The notes: generated from the sequence alone by a model not told the origin. 64,000 nt of DNA from CAZZKG01 sp964654825 (GCA_964654825.1 CAZZKG010000005.1:1-64000), one strand, 5' to 3'; positions 1 to 8,696 are shown, numbered from the stretch's first letter. Program-made: numbers and translations.

Positions 1-42
1 GAGTGCGAGTGAGAGAGCAAGGTAACCGATCTTTCTACTCAT
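1..42 (-). CDS. 5' end of a secreted or membrane protein gene (truncated by window edge)
   Basis: Reading the minus strand from position 42, an ATG opens a frame translating to MSRKIGYLALSLAL before the window ends. The start is supported by a GGAGG ribosome binding site 7-8 bases upstream (about 50-54) and by a perfect promoter further upstream (235-263). The 14 visible residues are a positively charged N-terminus followed by a hydrophobic stretch, which is the beginning of a signal peptide or membrane anchor. Nothing can be said about function; the rest of the gene lies outside the window. Confidence 0.7.
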   Translation of the reverse strand, partial: MSRKIGYLALSLAL

Positions 43-654
43 TCAATAACCTCCGATTCAGAAGTTCCTTCCTGCAAGACGCAGGATACACACGTGTTAC
101 TACAACCCCAAAAGAATCCTCACGAGGAGGACGGGTGATGTTTGGTGTCCGGCACCTCCTTTCAGATTGGCACTAGTTGTAGATTTCACAAGATTGTAAC
201 GTGATAGTAGGATACACTGTTCATTGACAGGGTTATTATAGCAGAAAGCCGTAACAATGTCAAGTAAAAAATGTGTTAAAAATGAATGAAAAACAGTCCT
301 CCCTGAATGAGAAGTGATTTTATGCAACAGGAGAACACAGCTGGCATTGAGCAGAGTACGGATACTACTCACAGATGCATATTCCAGCGTGAAATACCCT
401 CACAAACTTGATCACTTTTACCTCATGAAATAACGCGTAAAATAGCCCCGAAAAAACAAAGATTCCAACATGAGATGACATGTTTTCAGTCTCAGGAAAA
501 CAGAAAATGAACAGGCCGACGGGAGAGGGAACGTGCAGGCAGGATGTTTCCCACGTGGTGAGATCCACTGGAGATGCACAGTCACCGGATTCATAACACT
601 ATACATAACAACTGGTTATAAATCTGCAAAAGAGAGGCGCCGGACAGGTTATGT
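43..654. other. Intergenic region of about 610 bp with one promoter
   Basis: Between the left-edge gene and the end of the rpiB-glyA gene. The only clear signal is the minus-strand promoter at 235-263. Short open frames on the minus strand at 100-372 and 365-568 lack ribosome binding sites and recognisable protein patterns, so I do not call them. I see no convincing terminator for rpiB-glyA and no RNA gene. Confidence 0.6.
235..263 (-). promoter_or_regulatory. Exact consensus sigma-70 type promoter for the left-edge gene
   Basis: On the minus strand TTGACA (263-258) is followed by exactly 17 bases and then TATAAT (240-235). All twelve consensus bases match. The predicted transcription start near 228 gives a leader of about 185 bases before the ATG at 42. 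Confidence 0.8.
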
Positions 655-2364
655 TTATTCGTAATACGGGAACCTGCCACAGAGTTTCTCAACCTCACCC
701 CTCGCATGATCGACTGCTGCCTTCTCACCCTTCGCCTGGAGGATATCATCCATGAGCCCGGCGATGATTCTCATCTCCTCCGGTCCCATACCCCTTGTCG
801 TCACGGCGGGAGTCCCGACCCTGATACCGCTCGTTACCATCGGGGATTGCGTATCGAAGGGGATTGTGTTTTTATTCACAACTATGCCGGCTGATTCGAG
901 CATCTCCTGGGCCCGGGCCCCGGTGAGACGCTTCTTCCCCAGATCGATCAGGAACAGGTGTGTTTCGGTGCCTCCGCCCACTATCCGGTACCCTGCACCG
1001 GCAAGTGTTTCACACAGTACCCCGGCGTTCTCGACGATCCTCGCCGCGTAGTCCCTGAACTCAGGTCTCGAGGCGAGATGAAAACAGACCGCTTTCGCCG
1101 CCTGTACATGCATGTGAGGTCCACCCTGCATCCCGGGGAAAACCGTCTTGTCGATTTTCTTCCTCAAACTCTCCCCGCAGAGAATGAACCCGGCCCTCGG
1201 GCCCCTGAGAGTCTTGTGGGTAGTGCTGGTGACGACATCACTGTACGGTACCGGACTGGGATACATGCCACCGGCCACGAGACCCGCAAAATGCGCCATA
1301 TCGACAAGCAGATACGCCCCCACCTCATCCGCGATCTTTCTGAACTCTCGGAAATCGATGATAGCCGAATAGGCACTCCCGCCTGCAACGATCAATCCGG
1401 GTTTCTCTCTCTTGGCCAGATCACGCACCTCATCGAAATCGATGTGTTCGGTCTCCGAGGAGACTCCGTAGTGGATGAATCTGTATAATCGTCCGGAGAA
1501 ATTGACACGGCTACCGTGGGTGAGGTGCCCCCCGCAGGTGAGATCCATGGCAAGAATGGTGTCACCCACTTCGAGCAGAGCCGCGTAAGCGGCCATGTTG
1601 GCCTGGGAGCCGGAGTAGGGCTGAACATTGGCATGCTCGGCACCGAAGAGCGCCTTCGCTCTCTCGACAGCCAGCTCCTCGATTTTGTCATGAAACTCAC
1701 ACCCGCCGTAGTACCTCCTGCCCGGATACCCCTCTGCATATTTGTTAACCAGCACAGACCCCGTCGCTTCCATAACGGCGTATGTAGTGAGGTTCTCGGA
1801 AGCGATGAGCTCGAGGTGGTTTCGCTGCCGTTCGAGCTCCTTCTTCATAAACCCGAACGCCTCGGGGTCTTCCCTCTCCACACATTTCATCGTAATGACG
1901 CCCGTAAGATCGTTCTCGAGATCGCGTATCTTCTCGACTCTCCCAGCGTGCCGTCCTCCCTCGAATTTCGTTTCGAGCCAGGCTCTGGTAATCTCTTCGG
2001 CGACATCCGGCCCGGTCAGCCTGCTGGCAATCGACAGGACATTGGCATTGTTGTGAAGTTTCGACAGCTTCGCCATTTCGGGGGTGGTGCAGAGGGCCGC
2101 CCGTACACCGGGAAACTTGTTCGCGACAATCGACATGCCGATACCGCTTCCACACACGAGGATCCCCCTCACGAATTCACCCGAGGAAACCTTCCCGGCA
2201 ACTAGGGCTCCGTAGTCCGGGTAGTCGGTCGGATGTTCGTCCATGGTGCCGAGGTCGAGCGGTTCGTACCCCAGCTGTTCGAGCAGGGCGACGAGCTGCT
2301 TTTTCATTACAAACCCGGCGTGATCAGAAGCAATCGGGATGATTTCCTTATTCGATCGGTTCAC
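655..2364 (-). CDS. rpiB-glyA: Fused ribose-5-phosphate isomerase B / serine hydroxymethyltransferase
   Basis: 569 residues encoding two complete enzymes. Residues 1-150 are RpiB (ribose-5-phosphate to ribulose-5-phosphate, pentose phosphate pathway), with SDHAG near 13-17, the catalytic Cys71 in CGSGIG and the HNNANVL segment near 104. Residues 163-569 are serine hydroxymethyltransferase (serine plus tetrahydrofolate to glycine plus 5,10-methylene-THF), with ELIASEN near 185 and the PLP lysine 384 in STTHKTLRGPR. Each half is close to the length of the stand-alone enzyme. A short linker (about 151-162) joins them without a stop. The start is GTG with an AGGG site upstream. It is the last gene of the run starting at ywlE, 12 bases after the acyl-CoA dehydrogenase. 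Both activities are cytosolic. Separate rpiB and glyA genes are neighbours in many bacteria, so the fusion could have arisen by loss of a stop; an internal ATG at residue 159 might still permit separate GlyA synthesis. Confidence 0.93.
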   Translation of the reverse strand: MNRSNKEIIPIASDHAGFVMKKQLVALLEQLGYEPLDLGTMDEHPTDYPDYGALVAGKVSSGEFVRGILVCGSGIGMSIVANKFPGVRAALCTTPEMAKLSKLHNNANVLSIASRLTGPDVAEEITRAWLETKFEGGRHAGRVEKIRDLENDLTGVITMKCVEREDPEAFGFMKKELERQRNHLELIASENLTTYAVMEATGSVLVNKYAEGYPGRRYYGGCEFHDKIEELAVERAKALFGAEHANVQPYSGSQANMAAYAALLEVGDTILAMDLTCGGHLTHGSRVNFSGRLYRFIHYGVSSETEHIDFDEVRDLAKREKPGLIVAGGSAYSAIIDFREFRKIADEVGAYLLVDMAHFAGLVAGGMYPSPVPYSDVVTSTTHKTLRGPRAGFILCGESLRKKIDKTVFPGMQGGPHMHVQAAKAVCFHLASRPEFRDYAARIVENAGVLCETLAGAGYRIVGGGTETHLFLIDLGKKRLTGARAQEMLESAGIVVNKNTIPFDTQSPMVTSGIRVGTPAVTTRGMGPEEMRIIAGLMDDILQAKGEKAAVDHARGEVEKLCGRFPYYE

Positions 2365-2376
2365 GGTTCCCTCACT

Positions 2377-3516
2377 TTACTGCAAGAGCCTTCTGGCGAT
2401 TACGATTCTCTGAATCTGGGAGGTTCCCTCATAAATCTCGGTTACCTTGGCGTCGCGGAAAAACCTTTCGACCGCGAACTCCTTCATGTACCCGTTACCC
2501 CCGTGAATCTGCACGGCTTTTGTAGCGGTTTCCATGGCGACTTCAGAAGCGAACAGTTTCGCCATCGATGCTTCCTTCGTCACCACCAGTCCCCTGTCCT
2601 TTTTTATGGCAGTAGTGTACAGGAGCGAGCGGGCCGCCTCGACTTTTACCGCCATGTCCGCAAGATGAAACTGGACAGCCTGGAACTCGGCGATCGATTG
2701 CCTGAACTGCTGTCTCTCTTTTGCGTAAGCGACCGACTCGTCCAGGCAGCGCTGGGCGATCCCCAGGGCCTGCGAGGCGATTCCGAGCCTCCCGTTGTCG
2801 AGACCTTTCATTGCGAGGATAAAACCCTCGCCCACCGTACCAAGGAGATTCTCATCAGGGACGAACATGTCCTCGAAAATGAGTTCGGTCGTGTTGGAAG
2901 CCCGAAGTCCCATTTTCCGTTCCTTCTTCCCCACGGTAAACCCCGTGGATTCCTTCTCAACGACGAAGGAACTGATCCCGTGAGCCCCCTCCTCCCCTCC
3001 CGTACGGGCGAACACGAGAAAGGTGTCGGCGGTGCCGCCGTTGGTGATGAACACTTTGGTCCCGTTGATCACGTATCCCCCATCCACCTTTCTGGCCGAA
3101 CTCCTGAGGCTTGCGGCATCACTGCCAAAGCCCGGTTCCGTGAGTGCGAATGCGCCGATCTTCTCTCCCCGGGCCATTGGGACGAGAAATTTCTGTTTCT
3201 GCGCCTCGCTGCCCCAGTCAAGGATCATGGAGGTCGGGAGCGAATTGTGCACGGACATCGTGACGGCGATCGAAGGGTCCACCTTGCTGATCTCAAAGAG
3301 GGCGAGGATGTAGGTGAGCGTATCGAGACCGGCACCCCCGTACTCCTCGGGTATCATCATCCCGAGAAACCCGAGTTCACCGAGTTTCATCACGGCATCC
3401 CGGGGAAAGTGCTCCTTCTCATCCCACTCGTGGACGTGGGGTTCGAGTTCCTTCTTCGCAAAATCCCTCGCGGTCTCGACAACGAGGCGCTGCTCCTCAG
3501 TGAATTCGAAAAACAC
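2377..3516 (-). CDS. Acyl-CoA dehydrogenase (short-chain/butyryl type)
   Basis: 379 residues, the normal family length, with the all-alpha N-terminal domain, central beta barrel and C-terminal helical domain. It oxidises an acyl-CoA to the trans-2-enoyl-CoA with FAD and passes electrons to electron-transfer flavoprotein. Visible signatures are ALTEPGFGSDA near 125-135, ITNGG near 158 and the catalytic base glutamate in IYEGTSQIQR near the C-terminus, the position used by short- and medium-chain enzymes. The start is a GTG behind AGGTGAGAG. It is the first of three acyl-CoA dehydrogenases in the window and follows hbd by 30 bases, so it is probably cotranscribed with thiolase and hydroxyacyl-CoA dehydrogenase. 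Exact chain length or branched substrate cannot be read from the sequence. Confidence 0.92.
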   Translation of the reverse strand: MFFEFTEEQRLVVETARDFAKKELEPHVHEWDEKEHFPRDAVMKLGELGFLGMMIPEEYGGAGLDTLTYILALFEISKVDPSIAVTMSVHNSLPTSMILDWGSEAQKQKFLVPMARGEKIGAFALTEPGFGSDAASLRSSARKVDGGYVINGTKVFITNGGTADTFLVFARTGGEEGAHGISSFVVEKESTGFTVGKKERKMGLRASNTTELIFEDMFVPDENLLGTVGEGFILAMKGLDNGRLGIASQALGIAQRCLDESVAYAKERQQFRQSIAEFQAVQFHLADMAVKVEAARSLLYTTAIKKDRGLVVTKEASMAKLFASEVAMETATKAVQIHGGNGYMKEFAVERFFRDAKVTEIYEGTSQIQRIVIARRLLQ

Positions 3517-3546
3517 CTCTCACCTGCTTTCCTTCTGAAGGGAGAA

Positions 3547-4395
3547 CTAGTAGTCGTAGAACCCTTTCCCGGTTTTTCGTCCGAGATGTCCGGCTTCGAC
3601 TTTTTTCTTCAAGAGCGGACATGGACGGTACTTCGGATCACCGAGATCACCGAACAGGACATTGAGAATCTCGAGGCAGACATCCAGGCCGATCAGGTCG
3701 GCGAGAGCGAGCGGTCCCATCGGATGATTCATACCGAGTTTCATCACTGTGTCTATTGCCTCAGCTTCGGCGACTCCTTCATACAGGCAGAAGACAGCCT
3801 CATTGATCATCGGCAGGAGCACCCTGTTGGAAACGAACCCCGGTGAATCGGACACGAGTACTGGTGTCTTCCCCAGTTCTTCGGTGACTGCTTTCGTTTT
3901 TTCTATGGTTTCTCCGGACGTCTCGAGCCCCTTTACGATCTCGACGAGCTTCATCAGCGGAACCGGGTTCATGAAGTGCATACCGACGACTCTCTCAGGA
4001 TTTTTCACTTTGCCGGCAAGCGCCGTAATCGAAATGGATGAAGTGTTAGACGCGATGATGGCACCGGCGGTCAGAATTCTGTCGAGCTCCGTGAAAACCT
4101 GCTCCTTCACCCCCTGTTTTTCCGAAACGGCTTCGATAGCGAGCGGATAATCGCCCAACCCATCCAGAGATGTCAGGCATGTGATGTTCTCCACAGCCGC
4201 CTTGTGTGCTTCTTCAGTGATAATACCCTTGCCGGCCTGCTTCGACAGGCCTTTTTCGATCCTGCCCATGGACCGGTCGAGTATCTCCCGGCTCACGTCG
4301 AACATTGCCACTTCGTACCCGGTCGCTGCGAAGACCTGCACAATCCCGGCACCCATGGTGCCTGCTCCCAGAACTGCAACTTTTTTATCTGCCAT
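3547..4395 (-). CDS. hbd: 3-hydroxybutyryl-CoA dehydrogenase
   Basis: 282 residues, typical of the stand-alone NAD(P)-dependent 3-hydroxyacyl-CoA dehydrogenase. It interconverts 3-hydroxyacyl-CoA and acetoacyl-CoA in beta-oxidation or butyrate metabolism. The nucleotide-binding loop GAGTMGAGI is at the N-terminus, the catalytic His lies in GMHFMNPVP near 138, and the C-terminal helical domain contains NHPMGPL. I place the start at the ATG at 4395, which overlaps the thiolase TGA stop (TGATG) and has GGAG upstream; a GTG one codon earlier is possible. The overlap implies translational coupling to the thiolase. No enoyl-CoA hydratase is present in the cluster, so that step must be encoded elsewhere. 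Confidence 0.92.
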   Translation of the reverse strand: MADKKVAVLGAGTMGAGIVQVFAATGYEVAMFDVSREILDRSMGRIEKGLSKQAGKGIITEEAHKAAVENITCLTSLDGLGDYPLAIEAVSEKQGVKEQVFTELDRILTAGAIIASNTSSISITALAGKVKNPERVVGMHFMNPVPLMKLVEIVKGLETSGETIEKTKAVTEELGKTPVLVSDSPGFVSNRVLLPMINEAVFCLYEGVAEAEAIDTVMKLGMNHPMGPLALADLIGLDVCLEILNVLFGDLGDPKYRPCPLLKKKVEAGHLGRKTGKGFYDY

Positions 4396-5591
4396 CACAT
4401 CATCTCCACGCTAAGTGCTACCGCATTTCCGCCACCGAGGCACAGCGTCGCGAGTCCCGTTGAAAGACCTCTGTCTTTCAGGGCAAAGAGGAGTGTCGTC
4501 AGCACGCGGGCGCCGCTGGCGCCGATCGGGTGCCCGAGCGCGACCGCTCCACCGTTTACATTGACCTTCCCCCAATCCCAACCGAGCTCTCTGCCGTCGA
4601 CCAGGGCCTGAGCGGAAAATGCCTCGTTTGCTTCGATAAGATCGTAGTCTTCTATGGTAGTACCTGACTTCTCCATCAGATTTCTCACCGCGAGGACGGG
4701 AGCGTAGAACAGCATCTCCGGTTCGGTCCCTCCGGTGGCATACCCGGTCACTCTCGCAATCGGTTTTATCCCCTTGTCCTCGGCATACCGGTTGGATGAG
4801 ACGACCAGGGCTGAAGAACCGTCGAAGAGTCCCGGGGCGTTTCCGGCCGTCACGGTACCCTCCTTCTCGAAGGCCGGTCTCAGCCTGGAAAGAACCTCGA
4901 CTGTCGTATCCGCCCGAGGTCCTTCGTCTCTGTCGAACACGACAGGATCCCCTTTCCGTCGGTGGATGGTGACCGCTACGATTTCATCTTTGAATTTTCC
5001 GGATTCGATCGCCGCGACAGCCTTCTGATGGCTCTCGAAGGCAAACCTGTCCTGGTCTTCTCTCGACACGTCGAACTTTCTCGCTATCAGTTCAGCCAGG
5101 CTGCCCATGTGAGAATCGGAAAAAGAGTCCCAGAGACCATCGTGAATCATCCCGTCGGCCATCGTCTGGGGGCCGAACCTGAAGCCCTTTCTCACGTTCG
5201 AGAAAACGTAGTAGGGAGCATTCGTCATGCTCTCCATACCCCCGGCGATCCCGCACTGTGTGTCCCCGGCTTTGATGGCCTGCGCGGTGAGCATTACCGC
5301 CTTCAGCCCCGATCCGCACACCTTGTTGATCGTCAAGGCGGGGACCGTTGGAGGGATACCGGCTTTGATCATGGCCTGTCTGGCAGGGGCCTGACCCGTC
5401 CCTCCCTGGAGCACATGTCCCATGATTACTTCATCGACATCGCCGGCATCGACGCCGGCTCGCCTGACCGCTTCCTCTATGACAATGGCACCGAGCTCAG
5501 TACCCTGCTTGTCGGCAAGGCCTCCCATGAACCTGCCCATGGCCGTCCTGCAGGCACTGAGAATTACCACCTCGTTTTTCTCTTTTGTCAT
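4395..5591 (-). CDS. atoB: Acetyl-CoA C-acetyltransferase (thiolase)
   Basis: 398 residues. Thiolases condense two acetyl-CoA or cleave 3-ketoacyl-CoA. The acyl-accepting Cys92 is in NKVCGSGLK; the C-terminal half has NEAFSAQ, GGAVALGHPIGASG with the catalytic His, and CLGGGNAVAL with the second catalytic Cys. The frame can be extended to 5627, but the ATG at 5591 has a strong AAAGGAG site six bases upstream and matches the usual family N-terminus, so the extra twelve residues are rejected. The gene follows the acyl-CoA dehydrogenase at 5657-6802 and its stop overlaps hbd, forming a compact acyl-CoA oxidation operon. It could work in either direction; the two neighbouring dehydrogenases and the methylmalonyl-CoA genes favour degradation. 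Confidence 0.93.
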   Translation of the reverse strand: MTKEKNEVVILSACRTAMGRFMGGLADKQGTELGAIVIEEAVRRAGVDAGDVDEVIMGHVLQGGTGQAPARQAMIKAGIPPTVPALTINKVCGSGLKAVMLTAQAIKAGDTQCGIAGGMESMTNAPYYVFSNVRKGFRFGPQTMADGMIHDGLWDSFSDSHMGSLAELIARKFDVSREDQDRFAFESHQKAVAAIESGKFKDEIVAVTIHRRKGDPVVFDRDEGPRADTTVEVLSRLRPAFEKEGTVTAGNAPGLFDGSSALVVSSNRYAEDKGIKPIARVTGYATGGTEPEMLFYAPVLAVRNLMEKSGTTIEDYDLIEANEAFSAQALVDGRELGWDWGKVNVNGGAVALGHPIGASGARVLTTLLFALKDRGLSTGLATLCLGGGNAVALSVEMM

Positions 5592-5656
5592 GATCTCTCC
5601 TTTCGAAGATCTGTCCCGCCGCCTCAATGCGGATTTCGCCGGGCCGGGTGGCGGTA

Positions 5657-6802
5657 CTACGCATTTTCCCTCAATATGCTGTGCGAGATGATCAGCCTCT
5701 GAATTTCGCTGGTTCCCTCGCCGATCTCACACACTTTCGCGTCCCTCATGTAACGCTCGACGGGATACTCCTTCGAGTAGCCGTACCCTCCGAAAATCTG
5801 AACCGCCTTCGTCGTCGTTCTCATGGCGAGCTCCGAACAGTAGAGCTTCGCCATTGCCGATTCTTTGCGGTGTGATTTCCCCTCATCCCGCAGTCTCGCG
5901 GCACAGTAGGTCAGATATCTGCCGCACTCGATCTCCGTCGCCATGTCAGCGAGCATGAACTTTATCGCCTGGAACGAACTGATGGGTTTCCCGAACTGTT
6001 TTCTTTGGGGGGAGTAATCCAGAGCTGCCTGATACGCACCTTCAGCGATTCCGAGTGAGAGGGCACCGATCGAGATGCGTCCGCCCATCAGGATTTCGAT
6101 GGCCTGCCGGAATCCATCGCCGGGATTCCCGAGCAGGTTTTCTTTCGGGACCCGTGCGTCCTCGAAGATAACCTCCCGGGTGTCCGATCCCCGCCAGCCC
6201 ATTTTGTTTTCTTTCTTCCCGAGCTTGAGGCCTGGAGTTCCTCTCTCTATAACGAATGTACTCAAGCCCTTCGCGCCTTTGTCCTTGTCGGTAATAGCAG
6301 TAACGATAAAAGTACCCGCGTATCCTGCGTTCGTGCAGAATATCTTGGTGCCGTTCACAATGTAGTGGTCCCCGTCTGGTACCGCTGTTGTCCTGACAGA
6401 TGTGATGTCTGAGCCTGCCCCCGGTTCGGTCAGAGCGAACGCTCCGAGAATCCGGCCTGTAGCAAGCGATTTCAGAAATTTATCCTTCTGTTCGTCATTC
6501 CCGAACATCTCGATGGGTTCCGACCCTATCGAGGTGTGCGCAGCCACGGTAATCGCGTGGGAAGCACACACCTTCGCTATCTCTTCGACTGCCAGGCAGT
6601 AAGAAACCTGGTCCATGCCGGCACCTCCCCATTCGTCCGGAAAGGGTATCCCCAGCAGACCGAGCCCGGCCATTTTTCTGACGTTTTCTTCGGGAAATTC
6701 ACAGGTCTCGTCTATTTCAGCCGCGATGGGCCTGATTTCGTTCTCAGTAAACTCACGTACCATCTGCTGCAGCATCAGCTGCTCCTGAGTGTACTCTATC
6801 AC
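5657..6802 (-). CDS. Acyl-CoA dehydrogenase, second copy
   Basis: 381 residues with the complete acyl-CoA dehydrogenase fold. FAD- and substrate-contact motifs are visible (ALTEPGAGSDI, CTNAGYAGTF, GGYGYSKEYPVER) and the base glutamate is in GEGTSEIQR near the C-terminus. The start is GTG with AAGGAG, and the first four bases overlap the stop of the B12-binding subunit gene, suggesting coupled translation. It is clearly diverged from the copy at 2377-3516, so it probably has a different acyl-CoA substrate, such as a branched-chain or 2-methyl acyl-CoA; that substrate assignment is inference. Together with meaB and the cobalamin subunit it points to branched-chain amino acid or propionate degradation. 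Confidence 0.92.
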   Translation of the reverse strand: MIEYTQEQLMLQQMVREFTENEIRPIAAEIDETCEFPEENVRKMAGLGLLGIPFPDEWGGAGMDQVSYCLAVEEIAKVCASHAITVAAHTSIGSEPIEMFGNDEQKDKFLKSLATGRILGAFALTEPGAGSDITSVRTTAVPDGDHYIVNGTKIFCTNAGYAGTFIVTAITDKDKGAKGLSTFVIERGTPGLKLGKKENKMGWRGSDTREVIFEDARVPKENLLGNPGDGFRQAIEILMGGRISIGALSLGIAEGAYQAALDYSPQRKQFGKPISSFQAIKFMLADMATEIECGRYLTYCAARLRDEGKSHRKESAMAKLYCSELAMRTTTKAVQIFGGYGYSKEYPVERYMRDAKVCEIGEGTSEIQRLIISHSILRENA

Positions 6803-7215
6803 GTTCTCTCCTTCTCTGATTTCTTATCCATCCAGTTCCGGATATAATCGATGATCTCGGCGGTATCGGTACCCGGCCCGAAAAGCCGACCGATACCCTG
6901 ATTATTGAGTTGCTTCATATCCTCCTCGGGAATAATGCCTCCACCGGTGACAAGGATATCTTCCGCACCCTGTTCGTCGAGGAGCTTCTTCACACGGGGG
7001 AAAAGTGTCATGTGTGCTCCGGAAAGGATGGAGATCCCTATGACATTGACATCCTCCTGGATCGCTGCTTCGACAATCATCTCCGGAGTCTGGTGCAGAC
7101 CGGAATATATCACCTCCATACCGGCGTCTCTCAGCGCACTCGCGATTATCTTTGCGCCCCGATCATGTCCGTCAAGTCCACACTTCGCAACGAGTACGCG
7201 AATCATTCTTGCCAT
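6799..7215 (-). CDS. Methylmalonyl-CoA mutase cobalamin-binding subunit
   Basis: 138 residues comprising a stand-alone B12-binding domain of the methylmalonyl-CoA mutase family. The DxHxxG cobalamin motif is present near the N-terminus (GLDGHDRG), where the His replaces the lower axial ligand; GISILSGAHM and VTGGGIIPEED complete the Rossmann-like fold. In archaea and many bacteria this domain is a separate small subunit that pairs with a catalytic large subunit. No large subunit is present in this window, so the partner must lie elsewhere. The start ATG has GGAGGAAAGGG upstream. It is flanked by meaB, the chaperone GTPase of the mutase, which supports methylmalonyl-CoA mutase rather than a glutamate or lysine mutase. 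Confidence 0.9.
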   Translation of the reverse strand: MARMIRVLVAKCGLDGHDRGAKIIASALRDAGMEVIYSGLHQTPEMIVEAAIQEDVNVIGISILSGAHMTLFPRVKKLLDEQGAEDILVTGGGIIPEEDMKQLNNQGIGRLFGPGTDTAEIIDYIRNWMDKKSEKERT

Positions 7216-7259
7216 GATACCCTTTCCTCCTTATGGGTAGGAGTCAGACAGTCTCTCCA

Positions 7260-8225
7260 TCAGGAGAAGATCCCCCGATCGCGGAGGATCTTCCGTGATG
7301 CAGTATAGGGCGTTTCCTTTTCCTTCTCGATACTCTCCACGTATGCATCGAGCATCTCACGGGAGCCTTCCGAATCCCACAGGAGATTTTCGATCTGCCT
7401 GTCTACCACTTTTCTGATATGCATCCTCATCCTTGATCTTCGTTTCTCTAGCAGATGCCCACTCTCATTGAGTTCGCCGTATAATCTCTTGATCTCATCC
7501 CACAGGCCGGCTACACCTTCCTCGGTGACCGCGACGGTCCGGAGCACGGCTGGTTTTCGATCCGTCTCCCCGCGCAGCCCGACCATGTCCTCGAGAGCCC
7601 GTACCATATCATCCGACCCATCTCTGTCTGATTTATTTACCACCAGGATATCGGCGATCTCCATCAAACCTGCCTTCAGAGTCTGCACGGCATCCCCGGA
7701 CTCGGGCACCATGACAACGATAGTCTCGTCCGCCTGTTCGGCGATATCCAGTTCGGACTGTCCCACGCCGACCGTTTCGATCAGGATGATATCCATTCCA
7801 AACGCATCAAGAACGGTTGCGACCTCCTCGGTCGTCCTGGTCAGCCCTCCGAGACTTCCACGGGTTGCCATGCTTCGGATGAAAACTCCCGGGTCGGTCT
7901 GCACCCGGGACATCCGGACCCTGTCGCCGAGAAGGGCACCTCCTGAAAACGGACTGGTCGGATCGACCGCGATGACCCCGATTGTCAATCCTTCTGTTCT
8001 TCCAAACCCGATGAGTTTCTCGACCAGAGTGCTCTTCCCGGCACCGGGTGGCCCGGTCACCCCGATCCGCCACGTCTTCCCGGTGAGGGGATAGATCTCA
8101 TGAAGCATACGTTCGAACCCGTCTCGGTGATCCTCCACATAGCTGATGACCTTCGCCAGGGATCTTCGCTCTCCGGCCCTGAATTTCTGAATCAAATCGG
8201 AATAGTTTATACCTTCACTCCCCAT
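7260..8225 (-). CDS. meaB: Methylmalonyl-CoA mutase-associated GTPase MeaB
   Basis: 321 residues of the MeaB/ArgK branch of G3E P-loop GTPases. MeaB gates cofactor loading and protects methylmalonyl-CoA mutase from inactivation. The Walker A loop GPPGAGKST lies near residue 55, followed by the family signature DPTSPFSGGALLGDR, the ETVGVGQSE switch region and the guanine-specificity NKSD near 196. Length and domain order are normal. The gene lies 27 bases after the ywlE-like phosphatase gene, with no promoter that I can see in between. No strong ribosome binding site precedes the ATG, so it may rely on coupling to the upstream gene. Confidence 0.94.
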   Translation of the reverse strand: MGSEGINYSDLIQKFRAGERRSLAKVISYVEDHRDGFERMLHEIYPLTGKTWRIGVTGPPGAGKSTLVEKLIGFGRTEGLTIGVIAVDPTSPFSGGALLGDRVRMSRVQTDPGVFIRSMATRGSLGGLTRTTEEVATVLDAFGMDIILIETVGVGQSELDIAEQADETIVVMVPESGDAVQTLKAGLMEIADILVVNKSDRDGSDDMVRALEDMVGLRGETDRKPAVLRTVAVTEEGVAGLWDEIKRLYGELNESGHLLEKRRSRMRMHIRKVVDRQIENLLWDSEGSREMLDAYVESIEKEKETPYTASRKILRDRGIFS

Positions 8226-8252
8226 TTTTCGAAAAAAACCATCCTCACCTGC

Positions 8253-8696
8253 TCAAACCGATAGATGAGGAAGGATCCGTCGCACCTCGACATCGATCAG
8301 ATCTATCGTAACCTGGTAATCAGTCGGAGATCCACCGACAGGATCCTTGACCTCCTCCCCCCCCTCATCCGGAAATCCGGTGAGTAGATATGTTTTGCCC
8401 TCCCCTCCCAGACTGTTTGCAAAGGTAACATGAGATCGTTCCATTGCGAGAACAATGTCAGCCTCCCTGATGAGCGATCTGGAAAGAGATCTCGACCGGT
8501 GTGATGAAATGTCCACTCCCTTCAGGGCGGCGGCTCTCACTGCATTTGCGGTTGCGTTCAAACCGTCGACTGAAGCGGTACCTGCGGATCCAACTTCGAT
8601 ACCATCAAAGCCGCGCTCTTTTATCCGGTGCCGCAGTAACCCCTCGGCCATAGGTGAACGACATGAATTTCCGGTGCAAATAATGAGTATTTTCAT
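8253..8696 (-). CDS. ywlE: Low-molecular-weight protein phosphatase, YwlE-like (arginine or tyrosine phosphatase)
   Basis: 147 residues with the low-molecular-weight phosphatase fold. The CX5R catalytic loop is at the very N-terminus (CTGNSCRS) and the general acid is in VKDPVG near 117. In Bacillus YwlE the residue two before the loop's second cysteine region is Thr (CTGNTCRS) and confers phospho-arginine selectivity, while tyrosine phosphatases carry a bulky residue such as Ile; here it is Ser, closer to YwlE. The genomic context also matches Bacillus, where ywlE lies between the Sua5 homologue ywlC and rpiB. I see no McsB kinase here, so the arginine-phosphatase call is a hypothesis. Confidence 0.82.
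   Translation of the reverse strand: MKILIICTGNSCRSPMAEGLLRHRIKERGFDGIEVGSAGTASVDGLNATANAVRAAALKGVDISSHRSRSLSRSLIREADIVLAMERSHVTFANSLGGEGKTYLLTGFPDEGGEEVKDPVGGSPTDYQVTIDLIDVEVRRILPHLSV

Noticed and set aside
100..606. Small minus-strand open frames in the left intergenic region
   Set aside because: No ribosome binding sites, no recognisable protein pattern, and they overlap one another and the promoter.
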